DNA of 64,000 bases from Heliocidaris tuberculata (taxonomy: Eukaryota; Echinodermata; Echinoidea; Camarodonta; Echinometridae), in the NCBI GenBank assembly GCA_025618425.1, contig CM046832.1, positions 47,262,859 through 47,326,858 of the forward strand. Reading direction: 5' to 3'. This document shows, one piece after another, positions 13,116 to 23,586 of the stretch. A model generated the notes under the pieces. That model was not told where the DNA came from, searched no databases, and was given only the letters and a program-made list of their open reading frames with translations. Within the stretch, counting starts at the first letter, position 1, and each line of letters starts with the position of its first letter. The translations under genes were made by a program, and so were the position numbers.

Positions 13116-16100
13116 TGAAGCTACATGTAGGTGACAGAAAGACTAAAGAGATGGATAAAACATAGTTTATCATTACCCAGTAAGAAGAAATTTCCAGGCA
13201 AGCTATTCTCATTCAGGTTGTTGTAGGTGAGGTCCAATATCTCTAGCTTAGGAAATGATCCAAATCCTCTGGGCAAGCTGTACAGTCTGTTCATCCTGTC
13301 ACAGCATTGCAAATCAAAGAACATAACAATATTTAGTCAAGATAATCTCAATGCATCCACTGCACAATTTAGTAGCGCAGCAAAAGTAGTGGCACGAAGA
13401 GATGCATCCGCAACACAAAAGGCATAATAGTTGGTGATGTCAGAGAATTAAAAACTGCAATTGGACTTATCTGAATGACAATGTTGGTAATATCAAGCCT
13501 GATTGAGGTCGCAGAGGTATCTACATGCTTCATGTCCTAACAATATGGTTCTACCTCTATGTCATAAAATTATGCTTTTCAACAACTATGCATTTTGCCT
13601 TTGGGATGCATCTAAGCTACTCTACAATGTCTGCTTACACCACAATTATGCTCATTTGGCAACATTACTAATACCATCACCATGGTAACTAAAAATAAAT
13701 CAGTTTAAACATAATGATTGAATCACTCACTACATTTATCACTCTATACATGGGCCGCGGAACTGGGGGGAGCTGATGCCTCCCCACTTTTTTGAGTAGA
13801 CACGTGAAAAAAGGCTTGAAAATTGACATTAATGAGTTAAATCAGATCACCCTCCCCCCCCCCCCCCCCCCGCCACTTTCAAAAACCTCCACAGCCCCTG
13901 CTATAAAATATGCATGAATAGATGTTATTAATTAAATTCAGTAAGGGGGAATTATGGGGACGGGCACAACTTACCTGCGTCCCCTCCTCCTTGAAACCCA
14001 AGTAGCAAACCTTAAGTACACCAGCACGGGTGATGACTTTTTTGTTTTGTTTTTGCTCATCAGAAATTTTTAGGAATTGTGCCCTCCGCCCCCTACCCTT
14101 TAGAAAATCCCTGATCCACCCTGTTTTGTGACACAGTGTTTAAAGTATACAAGGAAATGAAATACATGCAGAAACTTACCCAACATTCAGAATTTTGAGG
14201 TTTTGCATTGAGCTGATATTTGTAGGAAGTTCCTCTATGTGGTTGTTGAACAGATTGAGTGACTCCAGATTTGTCAGTTCTACTAAATGCGGTGGCACAA
14301 CTGGAAATATGACATAACATATTCTAGAATGAATGTCAATTGACAAAGCTGATTACTATGTTGCAGTACCTGTTAAAAAGTTATATAAACCAGCTGTACT
14401 AAAAAGTCAACAAAAATTTTGAAAACGAAATTTCCAAATGAACTATCTTTGCCCTTTGTCATTACTAATTTTTTTTTTAGATTTAAGAAATAAAATAAAA
14501 ATAAAACGGGGAACTATAAGCTATAAACTTTATTTTCTAAGGCCAAAAAGTCATCCAATTCATTGCTTTAGGCAAATTAATTTTTTTATCCTGGTTCTGC
14601 TTATTTTGAAGTTCAATAGTCAAGAAATTACAATTGACGAATTACAATAACACACATTTTAAAGTTGATATCAATGCCCTTTGAAAATTTCATTCATCAA
14701 AATTAATGTGTCCGTAAGCTACGCACATGCACTAAATGAATAACAATGTGAAAAATCTGTAGAAAAACTGGCCTGTGCCAAATCAGCGCACTTTACATAT
14801 ATGATTTCTTATCTCATCCCCTGTCCTTTGCATTAAAACCCTCTTCAGCTGCAGAAAAGGAGGAGTATTTATCAGGGTGGTTCAAAAAAAAAAATTCAAA
14901 CATGTAACATCGCAATTGGGAAGAAGTATAAACTTATACATGCGAAGCACAAAGTCCCTTGCTGCCTGAGTCCAGAGCCTGCTTGAAGGCCCTGGAAGTT
15001 CTGTGGTTCTCTGAGTCTTTCTGGTGCAATATTTTGAAGCATTTTTAAACAAATTTTATAACTAATATTTCATAAGTAATGCGGTTTGAAAATGATTATT
15101 CAAGAAATCGTAACCGGTTGCTGATTTTCAAACCTGTAGTTTGAAAATTCAAACCTGTCGCTGTTACATTTTAAAACCCCTTGTGGACCACCCTGAGTAT
15201 ATATACATACTCCAATGCTAGAGCCCAGGAGACTGTTGGCCCACAAGACTGACATCCTAAGACACCGACAGGTTGATTTTGCGAGCCTTCTGACAACTTT
15301 CCTGAGGGTTCACTAGACTGACTGACAATGTCAGTCTCTTGGGCTGTTGGTTAGTAGGATCAGGATGTCCTGCATTTTAATGCTTTAGGCTACCACTTTC
15401 CTTCAAATATAATAACAGGAAGTAGACGGCACATAATCTGCTCTTCCTTTTCTACATTTACTTCACATTTTAGTGGCCTTAAACAGGAAGAGTAAAAGGT
15501 GGTTGAAATAAAATAGTATTAAAGTGGGAGGATGCTAGAGACTAGAGAGGTCTATAGCAACAAGATAAATTGAGGAAGAGGGGAGGGAATAACAAAATGA
15601 GAGAAAAAGAGGAAAAACAAGAGGGGCAGACAGACAGACAGAGCGAGAGAGGAAGAGAGAGAGAGAGAGAGTGTGTGTGTGAGAGAGGGATAGAGATAGA
15701 GTGAGAGAGAGAGAGAGAGGGGGGGGGGGGAGGGAGAGAAAGAGAATAATTCTTTTGAAATGTAATACTCACCATCAATCTTATTGTGACTCAAAGTCAG
15801 CCTCACAAGGTTACTGAGATTAACTAAAAAAGAAAATAAATGAATTGGTTTTTTATTATAGAGAAAAAAGTACATCAACTCAACAACAACAACAGCAGCA
15901 GCAGCAGCATCACCACCACCAACAACATCATCAACAACAATAACTATAATAATAATTATTATTACTATTATTATTACCATTAAAATACATTTGTATTAAA
16001 GTGAAGTAAGTCCTAATTTCATAATTTCAATTGAATAATTTGTAATGATATAGATTAGTGCATGAACTATGATTTAAAATGATATAATTAAAAATTTACT

Positions 16101-17193
16101 TTTTATCAAAGGGTATACTAGTACAATATGATATAATATTTGGTTCCCATAATAGTCAGTATGTCATGTACACACATGTGAAGAAATATATATGAATACT
16201 ACAAATACTGCCCATATTTTAGTGTCTCAATGATTTCACAATTTACCTTAATAAAAAATAATAGACCCATCTATAATTCCATGTCACTCACTTGTGGCAA
16301 CCATTGATGACCAATGCATGTTGTGAGTGTGACAAACAATGGAATTATATGAATACTAGATCTATAGAATTTCAAATATATCTAAAATGATGCCAAATAC
16401 TTAATCAAATAAATAAGTAAATAAGTAAATTAATTAATCAATGCAACAACAACTACTACTACTACTACTGCTAATATTACAATAATAATAATAATAATAA
16501 TAATAACTATAATAATAACAATAATAATAATAATAACTATAATAATGGTAATTACAGATGATAATAATAGTGAAAAAAAAAAATTTGAAATCTCAATCTA
16601 GTCTACTATCATATTCTTTTTTACTCTAGCTGTCAATCGAAAGTCATACTTGACCTTCGCTTCGCTCTTTCAAATTTAAGATCTTTTTCTTCCCTCAAAT
16701 ACATACTGAACATATATTTTTTAATTCAGTACTCTCTTCCCTTTAAACGACTGTGAAAGTGCAGTGCGTTCACTCCAAATTTGACTTAAAATTTAAAGTT
16801 TTGGTGTTGTTCACTTGTTTTTTTAATGTTTTAACTTTTATTCATTATTGTTTGAAGTTTAATTGAAGTATTCTTTTATTCATTTTTCAAAAAGTGAAAT
16901 CAACAGTCTATACAAAAATAGAAATATTACAATCATGAATAAATTATCAACAGAATCTTTTACAATTTACAAGTGAATCTATAGACTATACCTATCTGGT
17001 TGTTGCTGCAAAACTTGTTCCCCCCCCCCCCCCCAACTTCACGAACACCAAAATAAACCAATGGGACTGCAAAATAATACTTACACAGTTCTGGAATGTC
17101 ATGTAGCTTTGAAATGCTCTTGTCCGATAAATCTAAGTCCTGATGCCTGTTGTCCCTTGCATCATCGACCTGTTTTTTGACAGATTTAGACAT
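7159..17193 (-). CDS. RSU1: Ras suppressor protein 1 (leucine-rich repeat)
   Basis: RSU1 is a leucine-rich-repeat protein that binds the last LIM domain of PINCH in the ILK-PINCH-parvin complex at integrin adhesions and modulates Ras/JNK signalling. Coding exons on the minus strand: 17085-17193, 15773-15823, 14180-14300, 13177-13295, 12222-12304, 11060-11174, 7805-7937, 7159-7258. All junctions have GT..AG and keep phase; the sum is 831 nt, 276 aa plus TGA, against 277 in human. The start [14 protein letters not shown] matches the family; an in-frame ATG 12 nt upstream is less likely. Tandem 23-residue LRRs run through the middle (LTLSHNKI, LNLFNNHIEELP, LDLTYNNLNENSLPGNFF, LYLSDNDFELLP, LHIQGNRITVLPPELG). 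The conserved tail includes AENNPWVPPIADQF and YIRSETYKYLYGRH, then a basic end (KAKKISRREIYGKK). The gene converges on HIGD1 and has an ETS-type site just upstream of its ATG. Confidence 0.97.
8284..10624. mobile_element. Pearl/Helentron-like non-autonomous element in RSU1 intron 6
   Basis: The parts appear in order: a left end starting TGTCCCCGCCG at about 8284, roughly 170 bp of unique sequence, a core of fourteen 147-bp tandem repeats, a GGAC/CA microsatellite (about 10527-10565), and a right end with a hairpin. The hairpin at 10595-10624 pairs GTCCCC..CGAAC with GTTCGGCGGGGAC around TTC. Its terminal bases mirror the left end, giving a short inverted match. This architecture (short 5' end, tandem core, ACGG-type microsatellite, 3' stem-loop) is that described for bivalve pearl elements and related Helitron-like elements. 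No transposase or Rep/helicase coding sequence is present. Exact ends and target site are not certain. Confidence 0.7.
8456..10515. repeat. 147-bp tandem repeat array, 14 units
   Basis: The anchor ATGAATTTC recurs from 8491 to 10402. Directly indexed intervals are exactly 147 bp, and the 1911 bp between first and last anchors equals 13 periods, giving 14 units. Units differ by a few substitutions. Two variants, CGGAATC..AATAGAGG and AGGAATC..AATTGAGG, largely alternate between about 8638 and 10107, implying amplification partly as 294-bp dimers. The first and last units are the most divergent at their outer edges. Each unit carries two direct copies of AAATTTGCAT and an AT-rich segment next to a GC-rich CCCCCACCCAGCCC segment. 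Confidence 0.95.
11265..11845 (+). mobile_element. tRNA-derived SINE interrupted by a hAT-like element
   Basis: A pol III B-box-like GGTTCAATCC at 11308-11317 is followed by a SINE body (GACAAGACATTTTACCCAC, CAACCCAGGTAGGTG, AAATGGGTACCTGG). The sequence breaks at 11404 and resumes at 11743 with AAATGACAGAGGTAATAATA. This resembles the tRNA-derived SINEs common in deuterostome genomes. The head is too degenerate to be a functional tRNA gene. It lies in RSU1 intron 5, on the opposite strand to the gene. Confidence 0.65.
11405..11734. mobile_element. 330-bp hAT-like MITE inside the SINE
   Basis: It is flanked by an exact 8-bp duplication GTACCTGG (11397-11404 and 11735-11742). The ends are imperfect inverted repeats: CAACGTTGCCAG on the left and CAGTGTGACCAG read inward from the right. 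An 8-bp duplication with CA..G ends fits hAT. The interior has two direct copies of a segment beginning CTTGTCAGAGAATTTTTGAG, separated by homopolymer runs, and no coding capacity. Confidence 0.75.
12637..13026. mobile_element. MITE with CCCTTTCGAGACA ends, copy 1
   Basis: About 390 bp in RSU1 intron 4. One end reads CCCTTTCGAGACAATTG and the other, on the opposite strand, AACCCTTTTAGGACAGG, so the termini are inverted repeats. A second copy lies in opposite orientation at about 28862-29279 and aligns along its whole length. No protein is encoded. Confidence 0.65.
13047..13112. repeat. (GA)n microsatellite
   Basis: Uninterrupted AG/GA dinucleotide tract of about 66 bp in RSU1 intron 4, immediately next to the end of the adjacent MITE. 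Confidence 0.97.
14873..15195. mobile_element. hAT-like MITE with CAGGGTGGT ends
   Basis: Both ends read inward as CAGGGTGGT (left CAGGGTGGTTCA, right CAGGGTGGTCCA). The flanks AGTATTTAT and AGTATATAT look like an 8-9 bp target duplication with one mismatch. The 323-bp interior is AT-rich and noncoding. It lies in RSU1 intron 2. Confidence 0.65.
15640..15730. repeat. GA-rich/GT low-complexity tract
   Basis: Purine-rich run of GAGA, GTGT and poly-G directly downstream (minus sense) of the RSU1 exon 15773-15823 donor. Open frames across it are low-complexity Ser/Leu shadows. Confidence 0.9.
16450..16560. repeat. ACT/AAT trinucleotide microsatellite
   Basis: A run of ACT followed by interrupted AAT/TAA repeats in RSU1 intron 1. 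Confidence 0.9.
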
Positions 17194-17263
17194 TATTATG
17201 ACCAACTTATTGTCTTATTGATTAAAATATCAATATTTATAGCAAGCCTCAGTTGGGTGTAAA

Positions 17264-17271
17264 CCGGAAGT
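17264..17271 (+). promoter_or_regulatory. ETS-type site in the RSU1 promoter
   Basis: CCGGAAGT lies 71 bp upstream of the RSU1 ATG. This core is bound by GABPA/ELK-class ETS factors and is common near start sites of housekeeping genes. Function is inferred from position and sequence only. Confidence 0.45.
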
Positions 17272-17894
17272 CGCTTCTTCTTGTCAATTGATATTATGCT
17301 AGTCTAGTTAGGGAGTGAATGATTTTATTTCAAGATCTTTATTCTTTACATGCTCAAAAAAGTTGTAATTTTGCTTTGGTATTCAGACTGATACGAGCAT
17401 AAAATTCATAAATTCATACTTCAATGAAACTAAAATTATATAAATGTGAATTCTGTATATAAAAGATCGAAATTAAAAACAACAAAAGGTCTTGAATAAT
17501 CGTACAATATTGTGGTATGCGCGCTCATATGATATAAAATTGTGTTTTCTGTCGCAATTCGCAATCGCTGTGTGATCGTGTTCATAGACCTAGCTATATT
17601 AATAGGCCTACACCGACCTACTAAATATAATAATTCTTAATGAAATCATGATCTATAATGAATAAAATGCAGATCATATATGTTTATGTAGATAGACCTC
17701 TGACAAAAGGATAATCAGGAAGGCTGGAGACAGTGGAGAGAAGCTGAAGACGTTATCATTTTTTTAAAACAACAAGGCGGCAGTTCAGTGTCAAATATGA
17801 AAATATTGGGCCTATTGCCCTTATATTTGATGGTCATATTCTATCAGATGATATTACATGCCTTTATAAATGAATAAATAAATAAATACATATA

Positions 17895-18165
17895 GATGAC
17901 AAAGTAATGCATTTTCAAGTCCAACAGTGATGTTTGATTGTTAGTACACCAAATTTTTGACGTATGTTCACGTCTTCTTCAGGGTTTACACGGACTACAA
18001 TTACAAACAAGATATAACTCTATTCCTAGTTGACAAGGTGGTGGTCATGGAAACATACTTGACAACACGCATGGTAACTAGGCCAAAGCAAGGTGCACAA
18101 ATTATAAGCGTAGGAAAGATAATTAGTTGAAAATGCATTACTTCTCTACTTTGTCATCTTTTCTG
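17895..18165. mobile_element. Short inverted-repeat element
   Basis: GATGACAAAGTAATGCATTTTC on the left (17895-17920) is mirrored at 18130-18165, where the copy has a 6-bp insertion. The interior contains no ORF. A GC hairpin (CCGCGTG/CACGCGG, 18178-18195) and a TA microsatellite follow immediately. Confidence 0.5.
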
Positions 18166-18209
18166 CATGTATCGGCCCCGCGTGCCAACACGCGGACTTC
18201 TAATATCAT

Positions 18210-18214
<5 letters not shown>

Positions 18215-18255
<41 letters not shown>
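18215..18255. repeat. (TA)n microsatellite
   Basis: Pure TA dinucleotide run of about 41 bp. Confidence 0.97.
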
Positions 18256-18258
<3 letters not shown>

Positions 18259-19567
18259 AATTAATATGTTTATGATAACTTGAAGTACTGATTATGTCAG
18301 GACTGATATAGGTAGGCCTGTTTTACACTTTTGATGATGCTATGACGTGCCATATGTGAGAGTCACGGTGTAAAATCTCTCTTTAAAAAGTGAGTTCACT
18401 TATCATAAAATTCTTTTTTAAATAACTTATTTAGCCTTTGTCTTTGAACTTCTTATAAAAATATCAGATTTAATCAAATATCCTGTGTTAAAATTATGTC
18501 ATTGCATGGTAACTTTGTGGAGACAAAGTTTTGTTAAAGGTTTAAAAATTGTAATGATTGAAAATATTGATGGCATTTCACTATATTCATATTATTTGAA
18601 TTTCGGTTCAATTCAGTTACTTTGAAAGACCCCTGCAACCCAAACCCAACCCAAATGCAAGTTTTTTTTCCTGTTGATGTGCACTAGCTGCATACAACTA
18701 ATATTCTGTTATTCAAAAATCTAGATAATTATGTTTCATAAATATCTAAATGTTTTTTGAAATATTTTTCCCAACCTGCTTCTATTTTATTCACAATAAT
18801 TCAGTGAATAATTTCAATTCTATAATATAGATTAGAGGTAATGATTTGCAGTTTTCATTATTATTTGTATGACAGGATACACAATTTTAAACATTGAAGG
18901 CCACGGGGTGATGCCCTATGGGTGATGCCGCTTGGGTATAACATGTACCGGTATGCATTATGTACTGTACGATTTCGATTGCATGCGCATGCGGTATGCA
19001 CAGTATGTACAGTGTACCGGTACGGTCCACGTGAAAGGAAATGTTCTTACCTGGAACTGGAAGACGGGAATCGAAGGAGATAGGCCTAGATCTAGGGCTA
19101 GGTGACTACTGCTAGAAATATGGTATGTGTTTAACAAAGGAACTGGAAAATATGCAGATAAATGTAAATTGAACGACTGAATAAAATAAGGATTCATCAA
19201 ATTTAATTGGACTAGACTAGATCTAGATTAAGTTAGAGATAAAGTCATTGCTGAGCTGCTGATCTACGCCGAGGTAGAAATCCAGGGATGACCGCATGGC
19301 CACTCTATTTTTTTGGCAGGGGTGTGGCCATGGGCGTGTCTTTTGCAGTTTGACTTATTCTGCCTCTCAATTTAGCCAATTTGATACTGAGACTTAATAG
19401 TTAAAATTTAACTTGGTTAACTATGATTTTTAATTTTATGCTTATGTTGCTGATTGATGGAAAGTGAACAATGAACATGATGACTGTGAAGTGTGATGAA
19501 TGGATGACCAGGTTGTCCTCTTCATTTTCGATATTACTTTTATGGTCGGCTGTCCTAAAGCTACGCA

Positions 19568-19998
19568 GGTCCTAAAGCTACGCACCCCGCAAATACGCGC
19601 AATACGACGCGTTCAATGCGCCAAACTTCTGGTGTGACTGAGCAGCGAGATTATCATTTACGTTCGCCATAAAGTATGAGTAATTTTCCTTCATTTTTGG
19701 TGATATTATCACTATTTTGAAATCGGGGTGAAATTCGCATTAGTCAGCTTCAAAATCAAGATTTGCATTCATTTATTACATGTGCGTAGCTTAAGGACCC
19801 TTTCAATTTTTTCGACCAAATTCGACATGGGTATCGACATCGACTTGAAAATTAATGTTATTGATATTTGTCCGTCGTAATTTTCTCAGGGATTTTATTT
19901 AACAGTATGTAGAACCAAGATATATGAAAGAAATTCACATTAATCATTGAAAAGGTGACCTTTTAGCCGCTGGAAACAAAGTGCGTAGCTTTAGGTCC
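19568..19998. mobile_element. TIR element with CCTAAAGCTACGCAC ends
   Basis: The left end GGTCCTAAAGCTACGCAC (19568) is mirrored at 19981-19998. A further copy of CCTAAAGCTACGCA lies just outside the left end and a degenerate one inside near 19780. About 430 bp, noncoding. Related short matches occur near 14705. Confidence 0.6.
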
Positions 19999-20114
19999 CC
20001 CCATCATAGTTTTAGCCTCTATTAAAATTTTTTTAAATTTGAATTTTGACCAGCTCCATTGATCCGGGGGGGGGGGGGGGGGGGCACTCGACCCCAAAAG
20101 TGGTGGGTATGTGC

Positions 20115-20830
20115 ACACCACGTAATACTATAGTGGTCATATTGACCACTACACAGGACGAATTATGCAAAAATACTATTTTCGATCTCATTTAGTTGGT
20201 ATGGGGGGAAAAGTAAGATAAATATTTCAAATACTGTACTTCCTTTCAAATTCAGTACTTTAAAATCTCACTCCAACTTTAAAATGGCCATTAGGAAGAT
20301 CTTCTGATATTTGCAGCAAAATCCAAAGTCAAAATCATGTCCAAAACCTAAGAAATCCCCACCAATTTTTTTCGCGATCTCATGTTGTTTTCATGCCGCC
20401 GATGTTTTAGACTAAACTCGGCCATTAAAATTTGTCCACAAAGAAACTCGATATCGCGCATGCACATCGATCTCTACGATCGCGCAAACAGAAAATCGGG
20501 ACTTTTACGTGTGCGCGATAGGGACCGAATTTTTAACGACTAAATTTGGGGGGAGATGTCGGCGCTCATGGCGATCAGGAAATGTACACAATGCGATACC
20601 CCGTTTCGCCAGAAGTGACAGTAAATTACGGATTTCTTTTTTGGAATTATCTTTTCCAACATCTGTGAGTTGAATTTATTGTATTTCATGGATTTGTTGG
20701 TGTCGGTTTTTGTAAATTAAATGCCGATTTTGAGTGAATGTTGGTGACTTTTGTGCAGTGGTGTTTTGAAAGTGTTGAGGTGTATGACTGCCTAGAGTCT
20801 ACACACGAAGTATAGTAAAGTCGCTATGAG
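20115..20830. mobile_element. 716-bp insertion in element A
   Basis: It is flanked by the direct repeat TGGGTATGTGC (20104-20114 and 20831-20841). A second copy of the inserted sequence lies at 44571-45281 with the same two boundaries (ACACCA at the left, GCTAT.AG at the right). Near its left end is a short palindrome, TAGTGGTCATATTGACCACTA, and the interior contains ATCGATCTCTACGATCGCGC. There are no clear terminal inverted repeats and no ORF. Confidence 0.6.
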
Positions 20831-21402
20831 TGGGTATGTGCTCATTGTGCCGCCAGCAGTACAAAAGAAATGGGCTTCGAAACGAGTGTATCATGAAAAG
20901 GATGGTCTTCGGAACTACATTTACTAACATTTTGGAAAAAGGGGTCTTTGGAACAGGATTACAATATTAAATATGATGCTACGGAACTGGTTCCCACAAG
21001 CTCCCATTAGCTAAATGTGCTGTGTGTCATGGCAAGTCTATGGTGTGTGTGTATTTATATAAACAAGGTTAATTCGCATGTATGCGCTCAGCATGAATGA
21101 AAACTGAATTCCCTCTGGTGGATTGGAACTGGATTGGAGCCCATGGGGAAAGCCTGGAGGAATTAAGCACCACGAATCAAACTCGTTTTCAACTTTTCAC
21201 CAAAAATGATATTCTTCGAAACGGGCCAGGATGGCAGGAATGATGGAGTGAAGAAAAAAAAAGCGGTGCTTTGGAACGGTTTTTTTCTCTTCTTTTTCTC
21301 AACAAGAAAAAAATGGTATGCTTTGGAACGGAAATTTGAGTGTAAAATGGGGGTCTTCTGGGCGGCACATAACCGTGGCACATACCCACTGCACACTATA
21401 TA

Positions 21403-21898
21403 TAGTCAAGGATTGTATTTCCGAACAGCATGGTATTACCGAATGCGTACAGTTAAGCGCATAAAATGGCTTTCATACGCGTGGGACTACGCATACTGTA
21501 TGTTCTCCACACTATATTGAAACAAAGAACACGGTACAAGATCATAAAAATGAGGCAAAAAAACATAAGTAATATTTTAGGAACTGCTCTCTGGTCACCC
21601 CCAGTCGTCACCCCGGCCCGTTGGCCCCAAATCGGTTAGGTTGTGTCTTTTTCCCATAGGTTGCACACGTTCGGAATTACAATACCTTTTTCAAGGGACC
21701 AAAACGGCGCGTCGTAGGGAAGGGGTTTGCTCGGAAGGGAATATCATTTAGATCTACGTTGTCTTTTTCAAATTCCACCAACTTCTTTTTCTGTAGGACT
21801 TTAAGCGTTCATTATCTAAGTTGGACAGATATTTGTTTGATATTTTATTTGCTATCGTTGATTTTCTGAAAAGTGTTCGGAAATAGGATCCACTACCA
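21403..21898. mobile_element. TIR element with TATTTCCGAACA ends
   Basis: About 496 bp inserted in element A, with imperfect inverted ends TAGTCAAGGATTGTATTTCC and TAGTGGATCCTATTTCC, and probably a TA duplication. The other poly-G element copy reads straight through this site. A further copy, itself interrupted, is at 48006-50265 on the opposite strand. Confidence 0.6.
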
Positions 21899-21904
21899 TA
21901 CTGA

Positions 21905-21935
<31 letters not shown>

Positions 21936-22149
21936 GGGCGTTGACTCTTCAGAGAGCCAAATCCATAGAGTGATTAGGCATGATTATTATTTGACAAAGA
22001 TTCACTTTAATCAGCAACTTGATTCTGCCGATGATTTGCACTCCCCATCATGCCCATGGTGCATGTATCATATAACTGATCATGGAGAGCTCCATCTTTT
22101 GTTTTAATATGGGCAGGCCTAAGAAGATCTGCAAGTTGTAATATCATGT

Positions 22150-23586
22150 GTATGCGCACCGCTGGCATTAGCAGGGCACAGCCATTTTGTGACCTAAATT
22201 TCACTTTTTTCACGCGTGGGTACATTATTCCCAGTTTTCCTGTCTTCTCTTCTTGCATATTCATGTCCCGACATGTCCAGCTGTCAAATAAAAAATAGTG
22301 GTTTTCCGTCAGACCTCTAGTTTCAGTAAATCAAGCTCGTTCCAAACATTTATAATTTGCCATTATTTAATGTCATTAAAATGCAACAAAATTGGCTTCA
22401 AAATAACCTTATTTGTCATAATCGATTCATGAAATCATGGCTTAATTTTGCTGTACAAGCCGGCCTTTTTCTAGTGTTGCGAACTGCGACTACAAAGTGC
22501 GACTACAAGCTTTTCGCTGAAATTACATATATTTTTTATCTAAAAATTAAACTAAATAAGACTTCAACTATTAATTGATTGCATTCATTAAGTTGAATTT
22601 AGTTAACCAACTTACAACTTACCAAAAAACGATGATTTATTGCTTCATCTGCCCACAGTCCGTAATGGCAGAATGTAATCGCTGCATTTTTTGAAAGGTC
22701 ACACCCATGCGTAACTATACACAGCGCTGTCGCTAAGCGGTATGGCAATGGACAGGCTTTGGCAGTCAAAAGTTGAAATTTTATACCCTGTGGACATTGC
22801 CTGATGGCTTGCTGGGGATTGAACTTCAACAAATCCATCCAAGCAATCGATTTCATGTGAGCATAACGTAAAATTGGATGTTTAACATACATTTTCAATT
22901 AATTTTGTACATTGTTTTTAGCGACATTGAGGGGTGTTTCATTGAAAGTCTAGTCACACTAAAATCCCATTTAAATTAGTTATGACATAACTATTATATA
23001 ATTATTATAAATGTCATATAATTTGTAATGATTCAATTTTTGAAATGTTTTTGATCTAAATCTCCAAAAATTATGAGAAATAAGGTATTTTTTTGTCAGA
23101 GCAGTACATTATGTACACTGTATATGGCAGTGGGACGTGGCAAATTTTGGGATACAAGAAGCTTGAAATTTCCTTTTTCTAAAAATGAAACCTATGTATC
23201 ACCTGAAACATATACAAAGTGGAATTATAATAGAAATGGGGGATTGCTGCTTTTGCTGTGATTTAAAACTCTTCAAAATCCACTGAAATTGATGTAACAT
23301 TGTTATTAAATCGTTAACAGTATCCCAAAACATGAAATATCACCTCACACACTGCAGTTTAGATCCGTATTGATAAACTGAATCTAGAAGTACGATTGAA
23401 ACCCCCAATTTTTCATTCGTCAGCTAGACAGGGAGGAAATGAATATGCATAAGATGAGAAGACGGGAAGAATGTACCCACATACGATTAAGTGAAATTTA
23501 ATCACCGATCTCTACGGAAATGTCACAAAATGGCCGTGCGCTGCTAGTTCCACAAAGTACGTGCGTTTTTGGAGCGGTGCGCATAC
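22150..23586. mobile_element. 1.4-kb element with about 300-bp inverted arms
   Basis: The left arm (about 22150-22450) and right arm (about 23290-23586) are inverted copies, beginning GTATGCGCACCGCT at both outer ends and sharing CATTTTGTGAC and GATTCAGTAAATCAAGC-type blocks. A solitary third arm is at about 39225-39520. The central 0.8 kb contains no recognisable transposase. Confidence 0.65.

Larger units (their letters stand above)
17274..19560. other. Intergenic stretch upstream of RSU1
   Basis: No gene recognised. It holds the putative RSU1 promoter side, a short inverted-repeat element and a TA microsatellite. The remainder is AT-rich single-copy-looking DNA with no splice-consistent coding exon that I can support. 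Confidence 0.4.
20066..21935. mobile_element. Mosaic element with homopolymer G/C termini, copy A
   Basis: The left end is a 19-base G run followed by CACTCG; the right end is ACTGAGTG followed by a 28-base C run, so the two ends are inverted repeats of poly-G plus CACTC. A second copy at 54602-56706 aligns to the body. Comparison shows that copy A carries two insertions absent from the other copy (20115-20830 and 21403-21898). No transposase is recognisable. Confidence 0.7.

Noticed and set aside
22599..22898. 99-codon minus-strand frame
   Set aside because: Lies inside the 1.4-kb inverted-arm transposon and shows no protein similarity.
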